Below, piece by piece: positions 47,131 to 59,640 of a DNA stretch of 64,000 nucleotides. Position numbers and translations under genes: made by a program. Each line of letters starts with the position of its first letter. Within the stretch, counting starts at the first letter, position 1. The notes under the pieces were generated by a model. The model saw nothing but the letters and a program-made list of their open reading frames with translations, did no database searches and was not told where the DNA came from. The DNA comes from Capra hircus. Taxonomy: Eukaryota > Chordata > Mammalia > Artiodactyla > Bovidae. The stretch is taken from positions 132,199,089-132,263,088 of the forward strand of contig NC_030808.1 of NCBI RefSeq assembly GCF_001704415.2, written 5' to 3'.

Positions 47131-48556
47131 TCAAATCCTGAAAGATGATGCTGTGAAAGTGCTACACTCAATATGCCAGCAAATTTGGAAAACTAAGCAG
47201 TGGCCACAGGACTGGAAAAGGTCAGTTTTCATTCCAATCCCAAAGAAACGCAATGCCAAAGAATGCTCAAACTACCACACAATTGCACTCATCTCACATG
47301 CTGGTAAAGTAATGCTCAAAATTCTCCAAGCCAAGCTTCAGCAGTATGTGAACCGTGAACTCCCTGATGTTCAAGCTGGTTTTAGAAAAGGCAGAGGAAC
47401 CAGAGATCAAATTGCCAACATCTGCTGATCATGGAAAAAGCAAGAGAGTTCCAGAAAAACATTTATTTCTGCTTTATTGACTATGCCAAAGCCTTTGACT
47501 GTGTGGATCACAATAAAGTGTGGAAAATTCTGAAGGAGATGGGAATACCAGACCACCTAACCTGCCTCTTGAGAAATCTGTATGCAGGCCAGGAAGCAAC
47601 AATGAGAACTGGACATGGAACAACAGACTGGTTCCAAATAGAAAAAGGAGTACGTCAAGGCTGTATATTGTCACCCTGCTTATTTAACTTCTATGCAGAG
47701 TACATCATGAGAAACGCTGGACTGGAAGAAGCACAAGCTGAAATCAAGATTGCCGGGAGAAATATCAATAACCTCAGATATGCAGATGACACCACCCTTA
47801 TGGCAGAAAGTGAAGAGGAGCTAAAAAGCCTCTTGGTGAAAGTGAAAGAGGAGAGCGAAAAAGTTGGACTAAAGCTCAACATTCAGAAAACGAAGATCAT
47901 GGCATCTGGTCCCATCACTTCATGGGAAATAGATGGGGAAAGAGTGGAAACAGTGTCAGACTTTATTTTTTTGGCCTCCAAAATCACTGCAGATGGTGAC
48001 CGCAGCCATGAAATTAAAAGACGCTTACTCCTTGGAAGAAAAGTTATGGCCAACCTAGATAGTATATTCAAAAGCAGAGACATTACTTTGCCAACAAAGG
48101 TCTGTCTAGTCAAGGCTATGGTTTTTCCTGTGGTCATGTATGGATATGAGAGTCGGACTGTGAAGAAGGCTGAGCACTGAAGAATTGATGCTTTTGAAGT
48201 GTGGTGTTGGAGAAGACTCTTGAGAGTCCCTTGGACTGCAAGGAGATCCAACCAGTCCATTCTGAAGGAGATCAGCACTGGGATTTCTTTGGAAGGAATG
48301 ATGCTAAGGCTGAAACTCCAGTACTTTAGCCACCTCATGAGAAGAGTTGACTCATTGGAAAAGACTCTAACGCTGGGAGGGATTGGGGGCAGGAGGAGAA
48401 GGGGACGACCGAGAATGAGATGGCTGGATGGCATCAGGGACTCGATGGACATGAGTCTGAGTGAACTCCAGCAGATGGTGATGGACAGGGAGGCCTGGTG
48501 TGCTGCGATTCATGGTGTCGCAGAGTCGGACACGACTGAGCCACTGAACTGAACTA
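47131..48556 (+). mobile_element. BovB, sense, 5' truncated, clear target duplication
   Basis: Insertion is bracketed by an 18-bp duplication tatgagatgatagctgtt (47113-47130) and the same with c to a at 48557-48574. Inside are the RT N-terminus (47153-47428), then after one base lost near 47425 a 249-codon frame (47431-48180) with FIDYAKAFD at residues 15-23 and YADD at residues 117-120, the two catalytic palm motifs. The frame stops at tga 48178-48180, where relatives have an arginine codon, and the C-terminal zinc-knuckle-like end reads on at 48199-48552. The longest RT piece in the window, but lacks the endonuclease and is inactive. Confidence 0.97.
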
Positions 48557-48574
48557 TATGAGATGATAGATGTT

Positions 48575-50490
48575 AACTAAACCTCTTGTAATCATTTCAT
48601 TGTGTATCTATGTCAAACCATCATGCTATATGTGTTAAATGTACATGCCGTGAGGTATGTTAATTATTTCTCAATAAAATAATGTTAGTCAGAAAATAGT
48701 AATGTTATAAATATTGGCTTGTTGTTTCAGATATGCCATACTAACATCACATTCTAACAGTAGGAGAAACTGGTTGTGGTGTATATGACAGCCTGCGTAT
48801 TGTTTTCATAACTTTTCTGTCAGCCTAAACTATTCTGAAATAAAATGTATATTTTAAGAAAATACTGGGGAATTCACTTTAAGAAAAACTTCTTGAGACT
48901 CTTATTAAAAACAGTTAGTTTTTTTCTCTTTGATCACATACCTAAGATTGATAAAATAGGAAAAAGACCTTTTAGACAAAGATAATTTGAAAAAGTTTTA
49001 ATGGTCCATAAGAATTTTATAAGAGGGATTTTACAAAACTGTTCTTGAGAGTATTTAGGCCCTTCTATGAATAAAGTTTTGAAACACAGTTTAAAGAAAC
49101 AGTACTTGGTTATTTATATGAAGTTTGATAAGAAACTGCCATATAATCCTATATAATCTCAAATACTTAAATCTTAAATTATAGTATGTAGCTGGAATGA
49201 AATACATAGCATTTTCTCTAAGTTGGATAATTGGTAAATAAAAATTTTCACTATTTATGGATTAGTCTAATGTGCAGATTTCCTAGTGCTTTTTCCTTTG
49301 CCATTTAGAGATGACAGGGGTTCTCTTTAAACATTACTATTTCACTCATGGCTCGATTTATTAGGATGGGAAAGAGTTTAGCCTTTTCTTCTCTCCATTT
49401 TAAAGTCCAGTCTTTGCTGTTCCACATTATGAAGGGTGAATTTTCTTTAGAGCTATTCTTTACTGTCACAGTTTTATTTCTCTGTTTATTTTTCTAAGAA
49501 GAAAAATCTTTAGTATTTTTTCTGCAGTGGATAATTTTTACTTTTTTTGATTTCTCAAATTCCTGTAATAATATCTTGAAAAGTTTGGATCTTTCTCTAC
49601 AGAAGTACATAGAGCCAAATTTTCATCTAGTTTCAAAAGGTTCATAGATTCTTAAGAATCCATGTGCTATGGATCAAGAAAGCCTGTCTGTCTTGAATTT
49701 CGTTAGCAATATTAGTAATAGAGCCTCAGGTAGCAGACAGGCATTTTAAAAATGTTTATTTTCCTCGCTTTTCTTTAATTCTTGTCTGTATGAACAGCAC
49801 TAGCACTGAAAATGAAGTTATGATAATATTGTTGAAGGTTTGGTGAAAATAGTTTGAAATATTATAGCTCTGGGATATTGCTTTGCTTTGGCCCTGTTCT
49901 ATACTAGCATGGCTCAAACAAGCTCCAAAATTTCAAATTGTAATATTTTAGTAAAATTATTTGTTCTTGATATGGATGAAATATATTGTATTCAGTTTTG
50001 AAAGACTTGGTACTCATCATATCTTATGCCGATGTGTGATTTTTCTTTTTGAGCATTTATTTTGATGTTTCCTTTACCTTCTCTATTTACAGAGGAAGAC
50101 GTATATTAACTTTTTTTTATATAACAAAGAATGTTACAAAGTACAGGCTGCCATCTAGAGACAGAGTGTCACTGGAGACATCACAACAAGTTTTATTTTT
50201 ATTCAATTTTGAAAGGTTTATGTTTCTGAAACTACATATTTATTTATAATAACTTGTGAGTTAACTTTTTCCATATTTTCATATATTACTTAGACCAAAT
50301 ACATCCTAAGATTTTTATAATTAAGCTTGAAATGCTTATTAAAACGGAAGTAAAGTATCTCTCTCTCTCTACCTTTTCCCCACTCCCTCCGCTTAAATCT
50401 TGAGAAAGACTTTTACCTAGGGTCACTGGAATCCTATGTGTCTGTTACATTCTACATTTTTGGTATGCAGATGTTCCTTTAGTGACTCCT
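48575..50490. other. Intron sequence, nothing recognised
   Basis: About 1.9 kb of AT-rich sequence with no supported exon, RNA gene or repeat; the longest repeat-poor run in the second half of the window. A (CT)6 run lies near 50361. Confidence 0.5.
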
Positions 50491-50502
50491 CCGTAGCCTC
50501 AG

Positions 50503-50781
50503 GGAGAAGGCAACGGCACCCCACTCCAGTACTGTTGCCTGGAAAATCCCATGGATGGAGGAGCCTGGTGGACTGCATACCATGGGGTCGCTAAGAGTTG
50601 GACACGACTGAGTGACTTCACTTTCACTTTTCACTTTCATGCACTGGAGAAGGAAATGGCAACCCACTCCAGTACTCTTGCCTGGAGAATCCCTGGGACG
50701 GGGAAGCCTGGTGGGCTTCCGTCTATGGGGTCGCACAGAGTCGGACGCAACTGAAGTGACTTAGCAGCAGTAGCAGCAGCA
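50503..50781 (+). mobile_element. BOVA2 dimeric SINE, sense, with target duplication
   Basis: Two Bov-A monomers joined by tttcactttcatgcactgga, ending in an imperfect agc repeat. gtagcctcag occurs at 50493-50502 and 50782-50791. Confidence 0.95.
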
Positions 50782-50871
50782 GTAGCCTCAGCTTTATTTC
50801 CCCTCTTTTGACTCAAATTTTCTCTACTAAATTTAACCATGTTTATGTTCAGTGTTTCTCATTTTGTTTAA

Positions 50872-51160
50872 TTAATTTATTTTTGTCTGCGAACAGGCTT
50901 TGTTTCTGTGAACAGGCTTTCTCTAGGTGTGTGGAGTGGGGGCCACTTTTGGTTTGCAGTGTGTGGGCTGCTTCTTACAGTGTCTTCTCTTACTGTGGAG
51001 CACAGGCTTCAGTAGTTCTCCAGCCCTCGAGTGTGTGCTCAGTAGTTGCAGCACATGGGCTTAGTTGCCCTGAGACAGTGGAATCGTCCTGGACCAGGGA
51101 TGGAACCTGTGTCCCCTGCATTGGCAGGCAGATTCTTAACCACTGGACTACCACAGTTCT
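50872..51160 (-). mobile_element. CHR-type (long form) SINE, antisense
   Basis: From tttatttttgtctgcg tail through tgtggagcacaggcttcagt and agcacatgggcttagttgcc to cttaaccactggactaccac. Confidence 0.9.
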
Positions 51161-51581
51161 TTCTCCATTTTATTTTGATTCATAATCTGCTGCATATTAG
51201 ATAAAATAAAATGAGACAAAAAATAAAAGACAACCAAACCATCCTGTTACATACTTGGCTTCTCTGGTCCCTCATCAGATTAGATTTTATTTATTTAGAC
51301 TCTGTTATCCACTCTGCAAAAAAAAAACAGTCTTAAAAGTTTTTAAATACAGAGACCAGTTACTTAGAAAACATTTACTGGTTGGAAGGCTCTCTGTTAA
51401 GTGCTCCCAGGCAATGTTAGTGTCCTACACCCATGAAATCCCTATTCCCAGGTTACTTTTGAGTGAGCTGTAATGGTACTATGTCATAAAAGCTACAAAT
51501 ATTTTGTTATTTTTAGACAGATTGTTTTTCATTCTTCATTTCTACCTGCTTCTGTATCTTGTTGGAATGATACAGAGAAGG
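51161..51581. other. Intron sequence, nothing recognised
   Basis: No supported exon or repeat. Confidence 0.4.
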
Positions 51582-52028
51582 CTAATGTTCCTGTCTGTCT
51601 GGTATCATAAAATAGTGCAGGGATAAAATTGAAAAGATTGAAGAAGATAAGATGAGATGTACTTTAAGCCATGAATCCATACATATAAGAATAAGATAGT
51701 TTGCTGGTTCCTGCTTGACTTCTCTAAGAATGAATTCTTTATGGCCATAGCTTTTCCCTGTGACAGGTTCTAGGCTTTTGGGGCACAGATGTTTACTGCT
51801 GTTGTATTTGATCAGCTCCACTCTGGACGTGGAAGCTAAAGGTCTGGGTGATGGGAAAGTTGCTGGGATGACTTTCCACGATTCTGGAATAATAGAGGTG
51901 ACTGATCTCTTTCTCCAAAGAGCATTAACCTGGCAACATGCACAAGTAGGAATCTGGAGTCCAGTAGAAGTCAGGTAAGAAATTAGAGCTCTTAGCTTGC
52001 CTCCGAAATTGCAGAATAATCTATCCAA
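51582..52028. other. Unidentified GC-balanced stretch, open on both strands
   Basis: A 148-codon minus frame (51582-52028) overlaps a 72-codon plus frame (51760-51978). The stretch is more GC-balanced than the flanks. No domain, splice site pattern or repeat family was recognised; an old LTR or DNA transposon is the likeliest explanation. The overlapping frames are not evidence of a gene. Confidence 0.25.
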
Positions 52029-52139
52029 AACGAATGCTTAAAGTAAGAGAGTATACTAACTGAACATCTTATATCTTGCAGATACTGTGCTAAGTATTTT
52101 ATGTTTATTGTCTCTTATAGTTCCCATCCTTAGTTTAAC

Positions 52140-53795
52140 AATTTTTTAAAGTTTGTTGAGTAGTCACAGGTTTTTGTTGAAATCTTTAGGGTTTTCTCTA
52201 TGCATAAGATTATGTCACTTGCAAACAGTGATAGTGCTGCTGCTGCTACTGCTGCTTTTCAGATTGGATGCCTTTTGTTTGTGTGTTTTATTTTTGATTA
52301 ATTGTTCTGACTAGGATTTTCAGTACTATATTAAGTAAAAATGACAATAGTGAGCCTTGTTGTCTTATTCCTGATCTTAGAGAAAAGGCTTCAGCTGTGC
52401 ACAATGAAGTATAATGGTAGCTGTAGGCTTGTCATGCATTTGTGCATGCTAAGTTGCTTCAGTCGTGTCCAACTATGTGCGACCCTGTAGACTGTAGCCT
52501 GCCAGGCTCCTCTTTCCATGGGGATTCTCTAGGCAAAGATACTGGAGTGGGTTGCCGTGCCCTACCCCAGAGGATCTTACCCACCCAGGGATGGAACGTG
52601 CCTCTCTTATATCTCCTGTATTGGCAGGCAGATTCTTTACCCCTAGTGCCACCTGGGAAGCCCATAGGCTTGTCATACATGGCCTATTCTGTGTTGTAGT
52701 AAGTTCCTCTATAACTGCTAAGTTGGGAATATTTATCATTTATGGATGTTTAATTTTGTATATATTTGTTTATTCATTCATTTACTTAGCTGTGCCAGGT
52801 CTTAATTGCAGCATGCAGGAATCTTTGATTTTCCTTGTTGCTTGATGATTTTTACATCTGTGTTCATTAGGGATATTGGCCTGCAATTTTCTCTTTGTGG
52901 CATCTTTGTCTGATTTTAGTATGAGGATAATGCTGGTCTTGTAAAATGTGTTTGAAAGAGTTCCCTTCCCCTTGCCCCCAATTCTGGTGTTTGGAAGAGT
53001 GTCAGAAGGTTTGGCATTAATACTTTTTTGAGTAGTTGATAGAATTCACCAATGAAGTACAAGGTTTTGGATTTTGTTTGTTGGGAGAGCTTTGATTACT
53101 TGTAACTCTTTAGTAATCCATCTATTCAGATTTTCTATTTTGTCTTGTTTGACTATTTAGATAGGTTGTTTCTAGGTATTTATCCATTTCTTCTAGGTTG
53201 TCCAGTTTGTTGGCATATCTTTGGTTATAGTAGTTTCTTATGATCCTTGGTGTTTCTGTAAGATCAGCTAGAACACCTCTTTCATTTCTTTTTTTAAGTT
53301 AGAGTCCTCTGTCTTTTTTTCCCCTTTTGGTGAGTCTAGCCAAAACACTTCTCAGTGTCATTTTTCAAAGATTCACCTCTTCATTTCGTTAATCTTGCTT
53401 ACTCTCCTTTTAGTCTGTGTTTCATTACTGCCTCAATCTATTATTTCCTTCCATCTACTAACTTTTGGGTTCATTTCTTTCTACTCTTTCTAATTCATTT
53501 ATGTATAAAGTTAGATTGTTTTCTTGTTTCTTGAGGTAAGCATTTATCTCAGTAAACTTCCCACCTAAAACTGCTTTTGCTGTATCTCATAAAATTTGAC
53601 ATGTTGCATATCTATTTTCACTTGCCTCAAGGTATTTTTTAAAAATTTCTTTGACATTATTTATTTAATACCATATGTGGTTTAATCTCTGCATATTATA
53701 AATTTTCCAGTTTTCTACATGTAACTGATTTCTACTTTATACCATTGTGGTCACAAAGTATGCTTAATATGATTTCAATCCTCTTAAGCTTTCTT
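52140..53795 (-). mobile_element. L1 ORF2 fragment, antisense, with Bov-tA
   Basis: ttttctctatgcataagatt atgtcac, tgattaattgttctgactag, then ggtatttatccatttcttct and atctcagtaaacttccca. Covers RT back toward the endonuclease. A partial CHR piece lies at 52765-52845. Confidence 0.75.
52440..52664 (-). mobile_element. Bov-tA SINE, antisense, with target duplication
   Basis: From gcatgctaagttgcttcagt to tagtgccacctgggaagccc. Flanked by taggcttgtcatgcat (52424-52439) and taggcttgtcatacat (52665-52680): 16 bp, one mismatch. Confidence 0.95.
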
Positions 53796-53914
53796 GTAAT
53801 TTTTATTTTACGTTAGAGCATAGTTGTTAACAATGTTGTATTAGTTTCAGGTATACAGCAAAGTGATTCGGTTATATATATTGTTCATGTGTCTATACTT
53901 TCTCATTAAATGTA

Positions 53915-54113
53915 TGTGTTAGCTGCTCAATCGTGTCTGACTCTTTGCGACTCCATGTAGCCCACCAGGCTCTTCTGTCCATGGCATTTTCCAGGCAAGA
54001 ATACTGCAGTGGGCTGCCATTTCCTTCTCCAGGGGATATTCGTGATCCAGGGATTGAACCCAGGTCTCCCGCATTGCAGGCAGATTTTTATTGTCTGAAC
54101 TCCCAGGGAAGCC
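53915..54113 (-). mobile_element. Bov-tA SINE, antisense
   Basis: gctgctcaatcgtgtctgac to gaactcccagggaagccca, inside the L1 3' UTR. Confidence 0.92.
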
Positions 54114-55959
54114 CATACTTTTTCAAGTTCTTTCCCATGAGCAGTGTTCCCTGTGCTATGCAGTAGGTCTTTGTTAACTATGTTTTAAATATAGTGTTGT
54201 GTACATGTCAGTCCCAAACTCCCATTCTGTCCTTCTCCCACCCTTCCCTGCTGGGAACCAGAAGGTCATTCTCTTAAGTCTGTGAGTCTGTTTCTGTTTT
54301 TTAGATAAGTTCATTTGTATCCTATTTTTTTTAGACTCAACATACAATATTATTTGATATTTGTCTTTCTCTGTCTGACTTCGCTTATCTGATAATCTCC
54401 ACATCTGTCCATGTTGTGGCAAATGGTACTATTTCATTCTTTATAATGACTGAATAATTTGTGTTTTGTTACCACATCTTCTTTATCTCTTCATCTGTCA
54501 ATGGGCATTTAGGTTGTTTTATGTCTTGGCTATTGTTAACAACACTACTATGAATGTTGGCATGCCAGTATCCTTTCAAACCGTGTTTTTCTCCAGATAC
54601 ATGCCCAGGATTGGAATTTCTGGATCATATGGTAGGTCTTAAGGAACCAGGTCTTAAGGTAGGTCTTAAGGATCATATGGTAGTCTAGTTTCTTAAGGAA
54701 CCTCCATACAGTTCTGCATAGTGGCTGTACCAATTTACCTTCCCACCAGCACTGTGGGAGGGTTCCCTTTTTTCCACACCCTCTCCAACATTCACTGTAG
54801 GTTTTTGAGGATGGCAGTTCTCACTGGTATGAGGTGATTTCTCACTGTAGTTTTCATTTGCATTTTTCTAACAAGTAGAAATGTTGAGCGTCGCTTCATG
54901 TGCCTATTGGTGATCTGTCTTTTTTGGAGAAAGAATTGCCAGTTTGGGTCTTCTGCCTATTTTTTGATTGGGTTCCTTGGTCTTTTTGTTTTTTTTTAAA
55001 TACTGAGCCATATGAACTGTTTTGTGAATTTTGGAGACTAAATTTTCAACATTGTTAGTTGAATCCTGTGCAAATATTTTCTCCCATTCTGTGGCTTGAC
55101 TTTCTGTTCTGTTTATGGTTTCCTTTGCTGAACAAAAGCTTTTGAGTTTAATTAGGTCCCATTTGTTTGTTTGTTTTCCATTTCTCTAGGAAATGGGTTG
55201 GAAAAGATACTGCTGTGATTTATGTCAAAGAGTGTTCTGCCTATGTTTTCCTCTAGTAGTTTTATACTATTTGGTCTTACATTTAGATCTCTAATCTGTT
55301 TTGATTTTGTGTATGGTATTAGAGAACATTGTAATTTTATTCTTTTACATGTAGCTTTACAATTTTCCCAGCTCTGCTTATTGAAGAGACTGTCTTCTCT
55401 CCACTGTGTGTTCTTATCTGCTTTGTCATAGATTATGTGACCATAGGTGCATGAGTTTAGCCTTTCTATCCTGTTCCATTGATTTATATTTGTATCTTTG
55501 TGCCCATACCATACTGTTTTGATGTTGACTTTAGCTTTATACTATAGCCTTGAGGTGGGGAGCCTGATTCCTCCAGGTCCGTTTTTGTTTTTTAAGATTG
55601 ATTTGACTTCAGGATCTTTTGTGTCTTCATGCAAGTTTAAGATTTTGTTGTTGTTGTTATATTAATAGTTCTGTGAAAAATGCCATTGGTAATTTGATAG
55701 GAATTGCATCAAATATCTAGATTGGCTTCGGTCATTTGGACAATATTGAGTCTTCCAGTCCAAGAACATTGTAAATCTTTCCCTTGTGTTTCTGTCGTTT
55801 TTAGTTTCTGTCTTCAGTGTCTTATAGTTTTCTGTGTACAGGTCTTTTGTTTCCTTAAGGGAGTTTTTCCTAGATATTTTATTCTTTTGGATGTGATGAT
55901 AAATGGTATTATTTATTTAAAAATTTTTGAAATCAAATTTTATTCCTTTATTGAAAATC

Positions 55960-56372
55960 ATATTTATTTTGGTCTGTGCTTGGTGTTCGTTGCAATGTGT
56001 GGGTTTTCTCTAGTTGCAATGAGTGGAGGCTATTCTTACAGTGTACAGCCTTCCCTTTGTGGTGGCTTCTTGTTGGAGAGCATTGGTTCTAGGTGCATAG
56101 GCTTCTGCGGCTGCAGTGCAAAGGTTCAGTAGTTGTGGCACACAGGCCCTAGAGTGGACGGGCTTCAGTGGTTGCTGTGCATGGGTTTCAGTAATTGCTG
56201 TGCACGGTCATAGTAGTTGTACCTTGCAGAATCAAGAGCCTAGACTCAGTAGTTGTGGTGCACGAACTTAGTTGCCCCTCAGCACGTGGGGTCTTCCTGG
56301 ACCAGAGATCGAACCCATGTTCCCTGCATTGGCCCATAGACTCCCAACCGCTGGACCACCAGAGTAGTCTGG
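55960..56372 (-). mobile_element. CHR-type (long form) SINE, antisense, expanded
   Basis: atttattttggtctgtgctt through repeated cagtagttgtggcacacagg / cagtagttgtggtgcacgaa blocks to ccgctggaccaccagagtag. The body segment is longer than in the other copies because the ttcagt-gttgc unit recurs several times (56125-56260). Confidence 0.85.
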
Positions 56373-56536
56373 GATTGTTTCTTTATCTTTTGTTGTTAGC
56401 ATATGGAAATGCAACGAATTTCTGTGCATTTATTTTATGCTACAGCTTTACCAAATTCATTGATGAACTCTAGTAGATTTTTGGTAGCATCTTTAGAATT
56501 TTCTATGTATAGTAAGTATCATTTCATTTGCAAACT

Positions 56537-56852
56537 TTTTTTTAATTTGTTTACTCATCTATTTATTTTTGGCTGCATTGGATCTTCACTGCATCCCGCA
56601 GGCTTTCTGTAGTTGGGATGAGCAGGTACTCTTCCACTTGTGATGCACGGGCTTTTCATTGTGGTGGCTTCTCTAGTTGGGGCATACAGGCTCTAGACCA
56701 TGCAGGCTTCAGTAGTTGTGCTACTTGGGCCCAGGACTTGTGGCACATGGGCTTAGTTGTCCCACGACACGGGTTGTCCTTAAACCAGAGATCAAACCCT
56801 TGTTCCCTGCCTTGGCAGGTGAATTCTTAACCACTGGACCACCAGGGAAGTT
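56537..56852 (-). mobile_element. CHR-type (long form) SINE, antisense
   Basis: tatttatttttggctgcatt to cttaaccactggaccaccag, ending gggaagttc. Confidence 0.92.
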
Positions 56853-58177
56853 CAGACAGTTAGAGTTTTAAGTCTTCTTTTCCAATCTGGATTCTGTTTG
56901 TTTATTTTTTTCTTCTCTGATTGCCCTGGCTAGGACTACCAAAACTATCCTGAATTAAAATCGGGAGAGTGGACATCCATTTGCATTTCTGATCTTATAT
57001 GAAATGCTCTTAGATTTTCGCCATTGAGTATGACGTTAGCTGTTGGTTTATCATAGAAGGCCTTTATTATATTGATATATGATCCCTCTGTGCCCATTTT
57101 ATAGAGAGGTTTTTTTTTTTAAATTATAAATGGGTGTTGAAGTTTGTCAAAAGCTTTTTTTGAATCTTTTGAGATAATCATGTGCTTTTTATTCAGTTTG
57201 TTGATATGGTATATCCCATTGATTTGTGGAGATACTGAAAAATCTTTGCATTCCTAAAGTAAATTCCAGTTGATGGTTACTGTATGATCCTTTTAATGTG
57301 GCATTTGTTGGATTTGGATTGCTAGCATTTTGTTGATGATTTTTGTGTCTACACTCATCACTAATACTGGCCTATGGTTTTCTTTTTTTGTGTGTGTGAT
57401 ATCTTTGTAATGTTTGGTATCAAGGTGATCATGGCCTCATAGAATGGTTTCGGCGTATTCCTTCCTCTGCAGTTTTTTTTAAAGAATCATTTCAGAAGGA
57501 TAGGTGTTAACTGTTCTCTAAGTGTTTGATAAACTTTTCTTGTGAAGCTTCATGTCTTGGACTTTGATTTCTTGGGAATTTTTAAAATTACAGTTTCAGT
57601 TTCAGTGCTTGTGATTGCTTAGTTCATATTTTCTATTTCTTCCTGATTCAGTCTTGGGAGACAGTTATATATGTTTTTAGAATTTGCCCATTTCTGTCAT
57701 TGTGTCCATTTTATTGGCATATAGTTGCTTGTAGTAGTCTCTTATAATCCTTTGTATTTCTGCAGTGTATACTGTAGCTTCTACTTTTACATTTGCAATT
57801 TTATTGACTTGATCCCTCTTTTTTTGATGAGTTTGCTAAAGTTTTATTGATTTTTAAAAAAAAATCTTTTTAGGAAGCAGCTTTTAGTTTTATTGATGTT
57901 TTCTATTGTTTTCATTTCTGTTTCATTTATTCTGCTCTGATCTTTATGATTTCTTTCCTTCTACTAACAAGTTTTTTTCTTTTTTCCTTTCTCTAGTTGC
58001 TTTAGGTGTAACATTAGGATGTTTATTTGTGGTTTTTCTTATTTCTTGTGGTAAGTTTGTTTCCCCTCTTAGAAAAGCTTTTATGGTACCCTATAGGTTT
58101 TAGATATTTGTGTTTTCATTATCATTGTCTCTAGATATTTTTAAATTTCTTCTTTGATTTTTTGCAGCTTCATGATT

Positions 58178-58398
58178 TCTATGCTGTGCTCAGTTGCTCA
58201 GTCATGTCCAACTCTTTCCGACCCCATGAATGGAAACACAATAGGCTACTCTGCCCAGGATATTTTCCAGGCAAGAATACTAGAGTGGTTTGCCATTTCT
58301 TACTTCAGGGAATCTTCCTGACGTCGGGACTGAACCCATGTCTCTTGTGTCTCCTTCATTGGCAGGCGGATTCTTTATCACTAGCGCCACCTAGGATC
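58178..58398 (-). mobile_element. Bov-tA SINE, antisense
   Basis: gctcagttgctcagtcatgt to cactagcgccacctaggat, nested in L1. Confidence 0.92.
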
Positions 58399-59409
58399 CA
58401 TGTTTAGTAGCATATTTTGCCTCCACATGTTTGTGTTTTTTATAGTTTTTCGTTATCCTTGATTTCTAATCTCATGAGCATTGTGGTAAGAAAAGATACT
58501 GGATATGATTTCAGTTTTCTTAAATTTACCAAGGTAGGTTTGTTTTGTGGCCCAGAATGTGATCAGTCCTAGAAAATATTCCATGAGCACTTGAAAGGAA
58601 TGTCTTTCTGTGGCTTTTGTATGGTATGCTTCATAAATATCAGTGAAGACAATCTGGTCTAATGTGTCATTTAAGGCCTGTGTTTCTTTATTGGTCTTCT
58701 GTCTGGATGATCTGTGCATTGATCAAAGTGAGGTCTTAACCCACTGTTATTGAGGTAATGCCAGTTTTTCCTTTTATGGCTCTTAATATTTGTATTATAT
58801 GTTGGCATGTTCCTATGCTGGGTGCATATAATTTGTAGTTGTAACATATTCTTCTTTAATCTATCCCTTGATCATTAGGTAGTGTTCGTCTCTTGTAATA
58901 GTCTTTATTTTAAATTGTACTTTGTCTGATATGAGTGTTGCTATTCCAGCTTTCTTTTGATTTCCATTTGCATGAAATACTTTTTTTCCATCCCTCACTT
59001 TCAGACTATATATGTCCCTAGATTTGAAGTGTGTCTTTTGCAGACAGTATATGTACAAGTTTTGATTTTGTATCTATTCATCCAGTCTATGTCTTTTGGT
59101 TGAAGCATTTAATCCATTTACATTTAAGGTAGTTATCTCAGTGTATATTAGTATTGCCATTTTGTTGATTGTTTTGGATTTGTTTTTGTAGGTCTTTTTT
59201 CCTTCCCTTCCTGTTTTCCTATTTTGTTCTCTTCTCTTCTGATTTGTTGGTTAACTTCAGTGTTGTATTTGGATTTCTATGTGTGTGTGTGTTTATTATA
59301 GAGTTTCTATTTGTGGTTATTGTGATGGTTTGTTTTAGGTTGTTCTTATGTGTAGCATTTTTAAATTTTTTATTTAATTTTTCATAGCATTTTTTATGTT
59401 TTCTGTTTT

Positions 59410-59640
59410 GATTTTTTTTGACCATGAGACGTGTATGATCTTAGCTCCTTGATTGGAGATCCAGCGTGCATCCCATGCATTGGAAGGCAGAGTCCTAATT
59501 TCTGGACTTCTGGGGGAAGACCCAAAGGATGGAGTGGGGGATATTTTAGTTTTGGCCCTGCTGCTCAACATGTGGGGACCCTAGCTCCGTGACCAGGGAT
59601 CAAATCTGTGTACCCTTCTTTGGGATCCACAGGGAAGTTT
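59410..59640 (-). mobile_element. Two adjoining CHR-type SINE fragments, antisense
   Basis: First gatcttagctccttgattgg with ggcagagtcctaatttctgg; second aacatgtggggaccctagct with gggatcaaatctgtgtaccc. Confidence 0.7.

Noticed and set aside
47431..48180. 249-codon frame as an active reverse transcriptase gene or domesticated RT
   Set aside because: It is a 5'-truncated BovB with target duplication, a frameshift upstream and a premature stop; no sign of domestication.
50060..50240. Candidate next STAG1 exon after cag at 50089
   Set aside because: The translation does not match the expected GTVRIEMFRNMQ continuation and no donor fits.
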